A stretch of DNA of 64,000 nucleotides from Favolaschia claudopus (Eukaryota; Basidiomycota; Agaricomycetes; Agaricales; Mycenaceae). Under the pieces are notes generated by a model. It did not search any database and was not told the DNA's origin. It worked only from the letters and a program-made list of their open reading frames with translations. Shown here one piece after another: positions 1-12,721 of this stretch (its first letter is position 1; every line of letters starts with the position of its first letter). The stretch lies in NCBI GenBank assembly GCA_037176885.1, contig JAWWNJ010000019.1, positions 1,550,001 to 1,614,000 of the forward strand, written 5' to 3'. Made by a program: the position numbers and the translations under genes.

Positions 1-141
1 AATGTATGAATCTTGCAATGAGTTCAAGTTGCAGCGAACACAAGTGTGGTTGCAGACACCCCAGCAGAACCGATTTCATCCGAAGAAATGGACGTGGACG
101 ACGATGGAATTGATAGCGAGGACGAGTATGATTCAAAGTAG
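1..141 (+). CDS. 3' terminal exon of an unidentified gene (partial)
   Basis: The frame that reads through ATG at 88 ends at TAG 139-141 with an acidic tail (EEMDVDDDGIDSEDEYDSK). Stops in this frame at 7-9 and 19-21 imply that an intron ends near the TTGCAG at about 29-34 and that the visible exon starts about position 35. No domain can be named from some 35 residues. The acidic end would suit a nuclear protein, but that is inference. The rest of the gene lies upstream of the window. Confidence 0.35.
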
Positions 142-784
142 ATTGTATGTGGCAATGAAATGGAGTGTATCGAGGAATATATGAGGACGAGGGAAGCAAG
201 AGATCGTGGTGGTCGTCACAACTTCAAGGTTAGACAAAGAGATTTCAAGTTGCCGAGTCCTCGGCTATCATCACGTGGAGCTGACCAAGCACACGATTCC
301 CGCACCGCAATTTGCCGGCAAGTTAGACGGTGGCCAAAAAAAAGCCACTGACTGGCTTCCAGCCGAGCTAACTGACTTTCCAGCTGAAAGTCAACAGCAT
401 GTTTTTTTTCGTGAATTTTACTTTCATCATTAGCACGTCGGACTGACTCGGATCCGTCACATTCGGAGAGAAGCAAGAGAGAAGGACGGAGGGGAGGCAC
501 CAGTGGGTGACCGGGTCAGATGATGGGGAGGATTGAGACCAGAGCTCGAATCCTTTCAGAATTAGTATCCATACCTTGCGGGAGAAGCTGAAAGGCGAGA
601 TGGCATTGAACACGCTCGCGTGCATTTGGACGAGTGTTGCATGTCCGACAAGATCTTGATCTCCTCAAATCAGAGCAGCGAGTCTGCGGCCCCAAGATAT
701 CGGAAATAATTCATACAACCCATGTTCAGAACACCTCGCGAGGACAACATTCGCTCTGACTATTTGCGCGGTTTCCTATTCAAA
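142..784. other. intergenic, no gene seen
   Basis: Between the partial gene and the 3' end of the DUF6534 gene. No convincing coding exon or RNA gene was found on either strand. Confidence 0.5.
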
Positions 785-2405
785 TTATGAGCCTCTTTTA
801 CGATTCTCTGCGCCGCTTTCTGGATCCTCAGGGTCCGCAACAACGAACTTCGATATCGTCATCTGAACCCCATCCGTGGAAAGTGGCTCATTCTATCGAT
901 ATCGGAAGCTTAGCATCGGTGTGTTCGGCAAAGCCAGCAATTGTTCCCACATACCAAGACTCGTATGCGATTCGTCTGCGTCGAAAATAGCTGAAAGGTG
1001 GCGTCGTTCATTGCGCGGAGAGTTATTCTGGAGTTGAGACTGCATATCGTCAGACTGGCAATTTCTAGGATACTGCAAGGAATCGAAAAGGAACCTGGTG
1101 ATAACAGAGATAGAGTATACTTTTTTTTAGACGGTGAATTATGCGGACTCGATCGAGAAAGGACATCATAGACTTACAGTGCGGATGTATGACAAAAATC
1201 GCGACCCATTTAACTGGAAAAATCAATCATGGTCATCAGATATTGAATTGCTTCAAGGACACTCACAGTCAGTGAGATCCGTGAGGAACTATGGGGAACA
1301 TCCATGATGAGATTCATAGCTTAACAGTTTCGAGAGAGTACCTACAGAGCCAAAGCACGCCATCGCAACGACGCTACTCGTAAGAAAGAATGAACGAAGC
1401 CGTCCCTATGAATCATGGAGAATTTGTACCATGTCAGGAGGCCAGTCTCTGCAGCAGAACGATATGAACGGAATTTCTAGCGCAAGAAAGGATCGCACCT
1501 ATTGTCGCAGCAATTAACTTATCAACAAGGGCCTTCGTTCTAGAGAGTGAAGGCATCGGTAGGACGAACATCAAAAGGTTTACAATTCCTCACCTGTGGT
1601 GAACGTCCGAGCGTTGTTTGATGAAAAAGTACAGCAGCACCGCTGTAATCGTCAAGTCGTTTGCCGCGGTGACAGCCCAAAATAATGTAAAGAAGTCCTT
1701 GAATTCTTTATCGATCTCGTTTTGGAGCGACAAGTTTCGAGATGCGTCAGGTACGGTATGGACAAAGAGAACGAGGCCGGCGGTCAAGCTTCCAATTGAC
1801 ATCACGCCGCTAACAATAGGGAGGTACAATTTCTTGTACAGGGCGTAAATCCTGAACTGAAAAAATCCTTGAACTATGCCGATTTGAATCAGAAGGGGAG
1901 AATGATAAAATAGTGTCACTTTACCACAGACTACAACAAAGATGGCAATAAGCATGCTAGTATTCAGAGAGTTGGGCGTTGCAGCGCCGAGAAGTTCTGG
2001 GTGTCCATAATCGAGGATAGTGTAGGTATAAAGAGCGTGGGCTATGCAGCCTGCATGCGCTGCTTCATTGATCCTGTTCAAACCACTCCCTGAGTGGAGG
2101 TAGTGGGTGAATGTATAGATCGTGACTTACCACAGAAAGGCCACCTTGAACATATTAGTAGGTCAGGTCGTTCTTGGAATGTGTAAACACCTATAGATGC
2201 GCACCAGGAACTTGATTGCCCGAGAGTCCGCCGGGAAGCGAGTAAAATATGTATAAATTTGACTTGTCAATATCCCGAAGAGTAGGAAGGAGACGAGACT
2301 AGCAATTTGTATGGCGCCTGCATAGGCTATGTGAGCACGCATGAGGTTTGGCTCCGAAATGATTTCACCAATATTGGCCGGATTTAACGGGGAAGTGGGG
2401 CCCAT
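785..2405 (-). CDS. DUF6534 family polytopic membrane protein (paralogue 1)
   Basis: Fungal DUF6534 membrane protein of about 325 residues; the biochemical role of the family is unknown. Reading the minus strand, 13 short exons join in phase. Recognisable blocks in order are IASLVSFLLFGILTSQIYTY, the HALYTYTILDYGHPE segment, GFFQFRIYALYKKLYLPI, LFWAVTAANDLTITAVLLYFF, ETGLLT, VVAMACFGSV, KWVAIFVIHPH and the family signature SLNSRITLRAM near the C-terminus. The last exon starts NEPLSTDG and stops at TAA 785-787. The start was placed at ATG 2405 because the homologous gene at 24185 starts there; an upstream in-frame ATG at 2483 has no counterpart. Introns are placed exactly as in the paralogue. 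Near-identical in layout to the gene at 24185-25816 but in inverse orientation. Several hydrophobic segments are consistent with about seven TM helices. Confidence 0.85.
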
Positions 2406-4089
2406 GGTGTGTCTGTCACAGGAAGGGTCCCATAGCCTATTGTTTATAAGCCTTTCCGAAAGTGAGTAGCTTGGAATAACCAATCGTTCGCAATCTTCGC
2501 AATGAATCTGAAACGTGATTCGAATCGCCTGGACGCTTTGATACCCGCCAAACCGCCTCCAAATCGTCCATCAAATTGTTTGCTGAATCGTTCTCTCGAG
2601 TGCAGGGAATCTGAACGAATTCCATTTGGTTGAATCGTTGTCAAATTTTCCAGTGCTTCGCTTCTGAATCGGCTTTGAAGAGTCATCTTTGAATTCACTA
2701 TATCGGAAACCTGCATAATCTCCAGAGTTGTTCACGCCGCCAGCGGCTTCAATACTTGCCATACGAAGCCAAAATAAGCTTTCGTCTGAGGGGAGGGAAT
2801 CCTGTGAGGCGTACAGAAAACTATGATTGATGCATAAAACCATAAACAGACTCACATCCAGCTGAAAGCAAATCTTGATTCGAAAGGGCGCTGCATAGGC
2901 GAATAGCAGTCCACCTAGAAATATGCGGAAAACGTTGATACCACGGCGAAATAGACGCGCTCTATGCATCACAAGATGAACAGCATCTAAGAACTCGCGA
3001 TTTCTGGAAGAGGCGCTCGGGCGGCTCAGCACCCGGACAGAGACTAGCAGGCAACACTAGTCAGCGAGGTGGAAGAAGAAGGTAGATTGTGTTCCCCGGA
3101 TCAAAACCGAGATCTCAAACCCATACTAGGTCGAAGAGAGCATATCCGTGCTTACTTGAGTTGCGACGAGGGGACGGATTTAAAATAACTGCACAGGCAT
3201 TGACAAGCAGCTCAATGGTTCCGCGACGGTGGTGAACCGCAATCCTGAGAGATTGTACTTCAAAATAAGGAACGGCGACAAAACAGCACCCCACTTTCCA
3301 CTGTCACCAATGGTTCTTTGGCATGAGTTCCGCTACACTCCATACTTCATCATGCTGTACGCTGCAGAAATAGCCAGAAAGAAGATGGCCGCCCGACTCA
3401 GTCTGCAGCCAGTCTAAACTACGTGGGCTCGCGGCGTTGATGACCGTGACTCGGTGGACACCGTCGGAGTCGCCGAGTCGGTGGTAACACCGAATTGAAT
3501 CTTGCTGGCAGCCGGTGAGGGCACATCAATTCGGGCGCCATTGGAGAAAAGAGGTAGCGTGGTCAACTGCCCGCGCGATGCGAGCTTGAGTTAGGTCGGA
3601 CCGTCAGCAAAGGTGAGAGAGAGTGGCGGAGGGTGGCGATGTCCTTAACCGGGCCGTAGGAGTTGATGGGACTCGGACATTGCCGACTACGCAATGTTTC
3701 TTCACACAACGAGCAAGCCACCCAATATCGAGAGGGGAGGTAGGTTTGAGTGCAAGCTTGGGACTTCCCTAATCTCAAAGCTCGAGACCACGTACTTAGT
3801 CATACACCACACGAGTATTTTCGAATTTGTACATATGATACAGATTCACAACCTACGAATCCATTGTTCTTTGAATTTATTTCTTTTTTCTTCATCTCAA
3901 TGCACGCCTCCCCGACCAACACACAAACGCTTCCTTGGGTTAATTGATTTGTTTACTACAGAAAACCATTGTGATTTGTTATTCGCAGAGGCTGGATTCA
4001 ACCATATCAGTTCACTCAATCGTTCGAAGGCTAGAGAGAACAGAAGACGCACGTTGACATTCGCCGACCGTTGCTCAAAGCTTTGATTG
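2406..4089. other. intergenic, no gene supported
   Basis: The first about 80 bases next to the DUF6534 start resemble the promoter of its paralogue (24110-24184). The rest has only short open frames without family features. The stretch 2450-2720 is rich in degenerate GAATCG/GATTC motifs on both strands, and looks like decayed repeat. Confidence 0.4.
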
Positions 4090-4363
4090 CTAGAGGAGAC
4101 GCTTCTCAGCCTCCTCGAAGTTGATCACATTCCAGATGGCGTTGAGGTACTACGAGAGCTCGGTCAGTACGGTTGAGGTTACGACGAAGAGATGACGTGA
4201 AGCTGATGAGATGATGATGCGTAATCTGAGCCGGAAATGACGCGGGCCAAGCGCAGGCGGAATTCAAGTGGAATGGAATAGAGATACGCACATCGGGCTT
4301 GACGTTGAGGTACTGGAGGTAGAAAGCGTGCTCCCAGATGTCGACGCCGATGATGGGGGTGTG
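4090..4363 (-). pseudogene. Mn superoxide dismutase, severed C-terminal part
   Basis: Reads [20 protein letters not shown] then VKPD, an intron (about 4156-4294, GTGCGT...CTCGTAG on the minus strand), then [19 protein letters not shown] and TAG at 4090-4092. This is the C-terminal third of Fe/Mn SOD and contains the DxWEH signature with two of the four metal ligands (Asp and His). It begins exactly at the CACACC copy (codons His-Thr) next to the 13.9-kb transposon. The N-terminal two thirds lie at 18272-18904. It has no promoter of its own here; any transcript would have to read through the element. Frame and splice sites are otherwise intact, so the insertion looks recent. Confidence 0.9.
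4358..4363. repeat. target-site duplication, left copy (GGTGTG)
   Basis: GGTGTG here and at 18272-18277 are identical and abut the two ends of the large element. On the SOD coding strand they are CACACC, the His-Thr codons that occur only once in the expected SOD sequence (LLS-HT-PIIG). Confidence 0.85.
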
Positions 4364-4387
4364 TATGAAGGCCGCCATTGGACAAAA
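4364..4387 (+). repeat. terminal inverted repeat, left
   Basis: 24 bp starting TATGAAGGCCGCC and ending GGACAAAA. It aligns without gaps to the reverse complement of 18248-18271 with 7 mismatches. Confidence 0.75.
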
Positions 4388-5257
4388 AACATTTGACTTT
4401 GTACCTGACCTATTTTGCATATGAATCACTACAGATCCTTGATATTCCTTGTAACTCCGTGCAAATCCTTCCGAAACCTCGGCATTCTGAGTGATTCCTT
4501 CAAATTCCTGAAGCCTGTCCCGATAAATCCTAAGGAATGACAAGGATAGCCAGGGAGTTCCTCAGGAATCAATCCTGAGGAATCCTGAGGAATTCCCAAT
4601 ACATTGTATTTCTACGAATCGCCGTCACTGTTTGACTTTGGCTTTCCTCGCCATTCCTTAGGAATCCTGCTGATCGGATTTCGTTATCCGGTTATCCGAG
4701 CTTGAATGCCGTACCGAGAATGACCTTCAAGTACTGCCCAGAAGCACAAACTGCGTCGTCTAATTTCCCCGTCAAACCCAACTGATCTCAATAATGCGTC
4801 TAAATTTCCGGCTTCCTTCTCGCGGAGCCTGTATCGTTGCTGACTGCGTTCAAACCTGCTTCGGATTTGTCGCCGAAAACCCCGACGGCACTCCAAAATA
4901 TGCTGTGTGTCCTTTTTTTATGCTTACGGTACTCTATCGAAACTCAGAAACTGTAGGACTTTGACAATCCGGAAACCATTTGCTTTATCTGTGGTCACCC
5001 TTGGATCACTCATGTTGTTCAAGCTTCGTCTTTGACTGAACAAAATCAGATGTTTGCCCGCGGCGGAACGAGTGATGGCCGCTGCGCTGCCTTCTTTTCG
5101 GTGTGTTTACCTCGTATTGCGAACTTGAAACGGTGTTGTGATTGATTTGATTTCAAGACAAGTACCACTTGGACTATGCATCTGGCCTGTATCTGTGGTC
5201 TCAAATGGTCGGCACACGCTCAACTCACTCAGTCGTCGAGGTGCGCATTTCGTCATC
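4388..5257. repeat. left subterminal repeat zone of the transposon
   Basis: Between about 4430 and 4680 the motif CCTNAGGAAT or its halves (ATTCCT, AGGAAT, CCTGAGG) recurs more than a dozen times. The same motifs occur in the right subterminal zone (18030-18235). Such clusters are typical transposase-binding regions; the binding role here is inference. 4690-5257 holds no further gene and would contain the promoter of the HECT-like gene. Confidence 0.55.
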
Positions 5258-8200
5258 ATGTCAACGGTCAATCAGTTGTTGATCCGTTAATTAAGCTTGC
5301 CCTCCACCACCTCCAGCACATCCGCTCCTGCTCCTGTCCCATCTGGTCTCGTCTCTACCTCTGTTTCTGCCGGAGCCAGTCCCTCTATCGGTGTTCCTCA
5401 TCGCCCAGTCACTGCTTTCACCGGTCTTGCTCGGCCATCGACTGCTTCGGTGCAACAGGCGCGTCAGGCTTCAATCCAACGAAACTTGCATGGGTCTGCT
5501 GCCGGTTCCTCAAGCCTGGCTACATCGTCTTCTCCCACATCTCCGAAGAAGAAGCGCAAGTCTGGTCCGCCTCGCTCGTTCACGGAAACCTCGGCTTCTA
5601 TCCCGGCATTGAACGACTTTGCAGCGGTGACTGCTCCGACCTCGGCGATCGTCTGGTGCGGTATTTTGCCTAAAGTGGTGCGCAAATATCGTTTCGATCT
5701 TTAATCGTCTACTGATGCATTTATATCTATACCCTGCTTCTGTTAGCTCGACACCTCGGATTTTAACGACACTCTCGATCTTTCTCCGCGTTTTTTCTGG
5801 AAGAGCGCAGAGGAGATTGAAAACGTTCAAACCACTCTTAAAACTGCGGGCCTAGTTTTCACCGTCGACGTCTCGACGACCGGACCAATCTTTGAAGCTA
5901 TCGAGCTTGCTTTCCGGGATCATTGTGCTACCAACAACATCGATTACGTCGCCCCAGCTCTCACTGCTACTATCCCTAGTCCCAACACGATGTCTTACGT
6001 CCTCCTTGGTCCACGCGGACGGTGAGCTTAGTGTTCTTGTCCAATTTATTCTATTTATGACTTAATCTAGCGCTAACGGGCGAACCTGGGTCGAGGATCC
6101 CAAATCTCTCACACGATTCACGTTTACCTTACAGGCGCTCCGGAGTGCCCCTTATAGTCATACACCCAACAATCTTGGCGATGGTGTATTTATTTTTCTC
6201 GGTGCGTCATTGTATGGGATACGAATTGTGACGAGAACTTAACCATGCTTCCAAAGCCCCTCGTAACCGGAATCTCTTTGCGCCGATCGACTGCTTATTT
6301 GGCCCGACTAGTCGTCTTCCAGGCTATGTTCTTCCCCACCGCTGCTTTGGGCGGCGTGTTCTCCACTCGATCATCGCGTCACTCAGTGGAGATCCAAGCC
6401 CCGAGTGCGGAAAGGGATGTACAAGGCTCACCACCCCCGAGCCGGAATCTGTTCGCCAAGTCTCGCCCGAGATTCTTGAGGTTCCCGATAGCGATGACGA
6501 GGTATGTATACAGTTCGCACTATTGCATGTTATGCTTATTCAATCTTGTTCGTGTAATAGTTTCCTGCCATGTTAATCGATGAGGTCAGTTCAACTTCTT
6601 TTCAGTCGTACTCCCTACAGCTCTCAAACTATTATCGAAATACAGGATTCTCCTTACCGCAGTGACAGCGGCAGCGAGTCACATTCTGTTCCTGCCGCTC
6701 CAGGATTGCAAGTATGTATTCCTTTCCTTGCTGTTTAATCACTTTTGAGATAACATAGATGATCACTCGATCTGCCGCTCGCCAGCAGTGGCAGGAGGTA
6801 AGAATCACGACTCCTTATTCTCCTTTTCGGCTCAAATTTTTGTGCAGCAGGCTGCAGCCGATGCCGTTCCGATCTCAACGACTGCAATGTTCGTTCCCGG
6901 CCCACTTCTCACAGCCATAATGAAACAGGCGCCTGTCAGCATGAAGGCAAGTTTAATTCTGATCTTTTCTCAACAATGTCTGACCTCTCTCTCACACAGC
7001 ATCGTTCATACCTAGGGCCACACGCCGCTGTCGATCTCACTCTTCAACACATGCCCGGGTCTGGCCCTTCCACTCTAACGGCGTGGCAAAATCATCTCCA
7101 GGCACCTCGGGAGATCGATGACCACATTGTCGTCGTTTCAAGCACGGTAGATGACGGCGCACGAGCCCTCATTACACTGTGTTTTTGGCTCTGCTCTCGC
7201 CCCACCACTCTCAAACTGAAAGAAGCGATCAATGAACAGTTTCTTTCGGCCCGGCCGACCATTGAGAACGCACATCTTGGGGAGCAGGGTTTGTTTGGAC
7301 TTCGTGCGAGAATGTGAGCTTTTGATGTCTGTGTTGAATCTCCCCTGATAAATTCTGTAGCGGCCCTGGTATCGGTCGTGGCCCTCGCAACGAGGTCATA
7401 GGGCAGGCTGTCAAAATCCTTCTCTCTGATGGCCGCTTTTGGATCGAGCGCGAAGGCTTTCTAACTCTCCGCCTTCATCCGTCTCGTTCCCCCTTTCCTT
7501 ACCGCTTCTGTGTGGCTAAAGCTACCGGCCTCATTCTCCTCCTTCACTTTCTATTCATTGGCGCTCCTCTTCCAGTTTCCCCTTTTCTTTTTCACACTTT
7601 ATTCAACGGACGCGTGAGTGCGTCGAAGTTTGACATTGACTTTCTTTCCCGCTTCATGTCACCGGACTCGATTTTGTTCATCAAACGCATTGTCGGAGTA
7701 TCACTAGATCAGCCTTTGTATTCTGCTAAGCCTCCCTACTGTGAAGTGTACCAATATCTCGTCAACATCCCCGAAATTGATGTAAGCAGTCTCTTCTTGT
7801 ACCACCGTCAACATCATTCTCATTGCCCTACAGCCGACCTTGATCTCGTTGCCGCGCTCAGAGGAGGAGCATCAGGGGATCTCGGACTCCATTGTTAGCT
7901 ATGCGACACTTGGCACTGCCGATATCGAGCACCATCCAGACTATTTCGGAATGGGTGATGGTTTCAATGCTGTTGTGGAGCCTTTCGGAGGACAAGACCG
8001 TCCGCATCATATACTCGAGGTGAGTGTCACATCCATAGGTTGTATATCCTCTCATCTCCGTCGCACGCAGTGGTTTGTGACTCCGTGTCTGGAGCTGATC
8101 AAGGCTGCCTTTGACCGGCAGCTTAAATCTCCTGCCGACATTCTGCGATTCATCGACTACAATGAAACCAATCCGGAAGTCAATCCCTGGGGGGATAACG

Positions 8201-8701
8201 TCGAGATGGTGGCGCTCATTGAGCGTTTCGTCTCCCACTACTTGTTGGAGCGCGGCCATCCCCGGGACCTGGACGGTGTGATACGCGCACTGATCGACCC
8301 CGAGTTCACGGCTCCCGACTCTGTCGTCCGTGCTCGTCTCTTCCTCTCTGTTACTACTGGATCGATCCTTCTGCCTGTGAGACCTGCGGGTTGGAGAATC
8401 AAGGTGAGCAATTTTTGCCTTCGAACAACTGTTCCAATATTTATTTTCTTTGTCACAGTGCCTCATCACACATGACTATTCCGAAGCCTACCCGACCGTT
8501 GATGCGGCGGGGAATGACGATTTCGGGCCAGACGTCGTCATCGACTTCCGCTCTTGCTTCAAAACTTTCTCTATCACCAACAACGCTCGTCTTCGCCACC
8601 TTCTCATCTCAGAAAATGCGGAGGCAGGGAAGGACACTACATTTGGTCGCCTCTTTCATGCTCAACTTCTGGCTTCCCAGAATGCCTACACTTCGTCGTA
8701 G
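5258..8701 (+). CDS. transposon-borne HECT-like E3 ubiquitin ligase protein
   Basis: About 910 residues in roughly 14 exons. The start MSTVNH (5258) joins over an intron at about 5275-5318 to a Ser/Pro/Thr-rich region with a basic PKKKRKS stretch (possible NLS). A middle part follows (PRFFWKSAEEIENVQTTLKT, VSYVLLGPRG, FGLRAR). The C-terminal 400 residues resemble a divergent HECT domain: GRGPRNEV, a hydrophobic LLLHFLFIGAPLPVSPFLF like the HECT N-lobe, RARLFLSVTTGS matching the FVTGS segment, then DFRSCFKTFSI, which fits the active-site TCFNxLxLP motif with its Cys, and NARLRHLL. The last exon ends TAG at 8699-8701. The HECT assignment is by motif reading only; the fold match is inference. 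Upstream it faces the left terminus. The neighbour at 8834 is in the same orientation only 132 bp away. Confidence 0.65.
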
Positions 8702-8833
8702 ATTACTGCTACGATGTCTCGGTACTTTACCCGAGCTCATTTGAAATGTTTAAGCGATTTCAGGGCTCACCGTTAGTGTGAAAACTTCAAGTACTGCTAT
8801 ATAATCGTCTTTGAGTGTTCTTCACTGTGCGCA

Positions 8834-10822
8834 ATGAGCCAAGCCCCCACCCGACACAGTCGCCGGCTCAATGGAGAGGCTCCATCTCCAGTTCGCCCCC
8901 TGCCACAACGATCTCGTACTCCTCATTATCGCCGACGCTCAGACGAGCTCAACTCTGTTCCTCAAGTGGAGGGTAAATCATCTTGCGTTGTTATTTGTCT
9001 CTTTTCTGAGTTTGAATAGATGAGGTCGACAATAATATGGAAGTCGTTGTTGAGCATTCAGAGGCAGGAGATTCCGTACCGTGCGTGCCACATTATTTTT
9101 GATCAGCTGTTTTTCAACAATTCACAAAGCGAGTTGGACTTCGATAATTGGCCTGAGGAGCCTATGGGCGAAGATCTCACTGTCACTTTGAACCCAGAAG
9201 TCGAGGCCAGCATTCATCACTTCATGAACGCACCTGGGCTGGACTTTCTCGAGAACGCGCTCCCCAGCTCACCGTCTTACCCATTGGCGCCAATTTCAAC
9301 CAATCCTTCTCCGGCAGAAGCCAATGATTTCCACAACATCATTTATCGTCCACCTACTCTTCACTCTCCACGTGCGCGTTATCCAGGCTCTAGGTCAACC
9401 TCGTTCACCAGTAGCTCGCTCGGGTTTCCTCTGACGACAGGCTCTCCAAACGCGCTGGATTTCGAGTCAACTCACGACGAATCTGCCAGTGATTCCAATC
9501 TGGACCACCTCTTCCCCGCCCGTCAACCAAAATCCCGTTCTCCCAGCAGTCGCATGTCCCAGGGCTGGTAACGGAAGTCTCGCTAATCTGCGTGAGCGCG
9601 AACGTCTCCGCCGCACTCCTGCTCCACCTGTTGTTCCTCCCACTGTCAGCCGGCCTCCGTCAGCGATTCCAGCTGAGGTTGCTGTATATCTCGGGCTCCC
9701 ATCCGAGAATCCTGCGCAGTGTGGCTTCCTGGAACTCGTTTGTGTCGCTTCTTTGGCTCCATCTCTGAGGGATCTCATCCTCGCACTTTGTGACGGCAGT
9801 GGCACAGCAGCAGAGATGTTGAGAAGGATTTGTCGGCAGCTGGATCGTACCGAGTATTGTATCGCGTGCTCTCAGCGATTGATCGAGGTTCAGGATCCCA
9901 CTTTTAGTATGCTTCAAAACACCTACTCCGAAAAGGGGTCTTTGCGCTCCCACCTCGATTCTTCTATGACGGTCATTGCGCCACGAGCCGCTCATACACC
10001 TACCAGCCATGAAATCTTCCGCATTCGTGGCATTGCTGAAGCTACATTCTTTTTCGTGCTCTATGTCTTCCCTCGTGTGAGTGCGTTTTATCTCGCTACT
10101 GATCTGACCTAATTTCTCTCCAGTATCTCACCGCACCTACTGTTCCTCCATCTAGCTCCTCCGCTACTCCAGTACCATCAGAGAACAGTCGCCCAGCGAG
10201 TCGCTCAATGTCGAGAACACCGATGCCGCAACCGCCGCAGATTGTCCAGCGCTGCTTAGCCAATCTTGCCTTGGTGAGCGCGGCACTTGACCAGCATTTT
10301 CTCCCCGAAGCATATCAACTTTCCATTCTGTTGGAGGACGACGGATCTCTGCCTAAATTCGGAACCGCGTACACCCAAATTCGACAAATTCTCATTGTCG
10401 AGGATGTCATCGCCCGCGCCAGAGGTGCAGGGATTCCAACCTCTGACGAGTACAAAATAGCGGATGCAGTTCCGCTTTGGGCTGCATTGAAACTGTCCAC
10501 TTACGGAAACAACAAAACGTTCACCCGGGATGCCCGCGCTACGCTAATGTATTTACAGGATCGACAGAGCTCCAACACTGGTCCTGCATCCTCTGTAGAA
10601 CAGCTAAAAGAGAATGCGCTGCGGCGATTCTTGGCGGTGTGCTTTGCCCCTGCCCTGGCCACCTCGCATACCGCACAATCTCTGAACCAGGCAGGTGGCT
10701 CCGGGATTGCGATTACGATCAGGGCAAAGGTCAAGGCGGTGAAAGACAAGCTAATCCCATATAAATCTCTGTCTTATAGTTTGCGCGATGGGCCACTTAC
10801 AGTAGTAGAACCTGTGACTTGA
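8834..10822 (+). CDS. transposon-borne protein of unknown function
   Basis: About 585 residues, five exons (8834-8971, 9019-9078, 9130-9569, 9653-10077, 10125-10822). The frame change at about 9570-9652 is explained by an intron GTAACG...CTGTCAG. The N-terminus is Arg/Ser/Pro-rich (MSQAPTRHSRRLNGE), followed by an acidic DEVDNNMEVVVEHSEAGD and a long low-complexity Ser/Pro stretch. Two ordered-looking segments follow: AEVAVYLGLPSENPAQCGFL ... EMLRRICRQLDRTEYCIAC, and from about residue 400 VQRCLANLALVSAALDQHF to the end. CIAC plus nearby residues could hint at metal binding, but no complete motif is visible. I do not recognise the family. It is probably transcribed independently of, but together with, the HECT-like gene. 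Confidence 0.6.
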
Positions 10823-12721
10823 ACTATGGCTCCAGGCTTTACCGAAATGTAACTTCGCCTCCCAATCCGGGAAAATCAGATTTCCTTGTAAGGGATTGTG
10901 CACCTAGTGAAATCTGGGAGTAAAAACCTCTTTTAAGGACTTCAATGAATGTCTGAAGCATCACAGAAGTATTCTCTATACCATCGCTGTTGGACATTGG
11001 CGCGTTGTGAGATGGGCAAACACGGTCACGTGACCGCGTCAACCCTTCGTTCGCATTTCGTACCTGCGCTATGAGAAAAGGTATAAAGCTTATACCTCAT
11101 AGGAGCACCAGTGCATTGCTTATCTCGCATTTAGCTCATAATCTCTTCATTGAAAGAGCACAAACAATCACAATTTCAACTGCCTTAAAGTGTCGAAGAT
11201 TATGACTCTGTAATTCAGAACAAATCCTTTCAGGGAAGTTGCTGTTGAGCATCCAGACTCCTTTGAGCGTAAATATACTGGTGTAACATTTCTAGCGCAT
11301 TTGATCATCAGAATACTGGGAAATTGGATTATTTCCGAAGGACAACCGGTTTGTGACCAAACATGCTGATTTCACTCTTTTCAACACAACACAGTTCAAA
11401 ATGGTAAATTTAGAGTATTGTATGCCTCTAATAGACTGTTCAGACGTGCATTCGATTTTCAGATGCCACGGTTGCGGCTTTGAGCACTGGTGCACTCAAG
11501 CAACTTCCATTTCGGGTATGTTCGGCAGCTCGGTAAAGTGCGATTGGGCATCCAGAGCGTAAAATACTTTCATAGCCATGCTAAACCATGGCCTCATAAT
11601 GCTAGCAGGTCTCTCTTAATACACTGTCTCACACGCAACCTTCCTAGCAAGTACTTGTTGTACTAGGTGGTCTAACTTGAAGGAAGCTAATAGCACCTGG
11701 CAGGAGTGTTGCACAGACTACAGATAATTAATTTGAAGAGAAACCGACTGTTCAATCTTCGTACATGTGTTTTTGAGGCTGCTACGCCGACATTGCACGT
11801 TGAGGATTCAGGAATACATCGAGTACAAGAGAACACGATCACGTGACCGCAACTCTGTCGCGATCTTCATGACAACTTCTGGTGGGAGCGGTAAATCGAA
11901 AGGCGTACTCACAACTAAGTATGAATACATCCCAGAAACAGAAAATCTCCCGCATGGCTCTACGCTGAGGCTCTTCCTGATTTGGAACCCTGCTAGTGTG
12001 TCATCGACGTACTTTTCGGTATGGAGACAATTGATTCAGGGAGAGTTTCACATCTAGATTGACTTGTATTGTTACAACAAGGTCCTGATGTTCTTCCACA
12101 CGTTGAGGAATTGGTTGAGTGCAACCTGTCGAACTGTTTATATCTGTATGCATATCTAACCCAATTCGGAAATTTCGTCTTCGTCCTAACTCTGTACATA
12201 CTACATCAGGGAAGCTGTAAAGCTAGATATTCGCGGAGGCACTAGTTGAGCTGTACCATGCCCCATATCTAGTGATTTCATCATCAATTTCGGCAGAAAG
12301 TAGCAAGTTTCCAACTTGTTTGTACCTGTATGTGCGTCCTAATTGGAGAGCTGCTAGCGCATCACAGAAGTGTTTCTCGGAGTGTAGGTAATTAATTTGG
12401 AGGGACATTGATGTTCAAGTTACCCTGAATGTGTTTTCAAGCCTTAGACAAAGATATTACACGTCGAGGAATTGGTTCAAGTGCGATCAAGCCATATTGT
12501 TTGCTTCTGTATGTCGTCCGAATCCGGGACCTACTACTGCAATCAAGGTGTATCTCTCTGCACTAGGGCAATTATTCTGAAGTGGAAACCCTGAATAGAT
12601 CTCACTGGATGTGTTTCTGCTGATTAGAATGTGGTTTCCAGCGTCGAGGAATTGTAAACTTATGATTTTGCTCAGGTCACCGAACAATCCACCCATATAC
12701 ATATCAAAGTCCTATAGCAGA
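10823..12721. repeat. internal non-coding zone with degenerate repeats
   Basis: No gene. Diverged repeats: the motif CACGTYGAGGAATTGG recurs at about 11798 (partial), 12100, 12457 and 12640, each preceded by a related block of AATTNATTTGRAG...TGTGTTTNNNAGGC. GCATCACAGAAGT recurs at 10960 and 12357. Two E-box palindromes occur, GGTCACGTGACC at 11024-11035 and TCACGTGA at 11839-11846. Confidence 0.5.

Noticed and set aside
2571..3032. 153-codon minus-strand open frame
   Set aside because: No homology-like motif, no splice support, and it overlaps a GATTC-rich decayed repeat.
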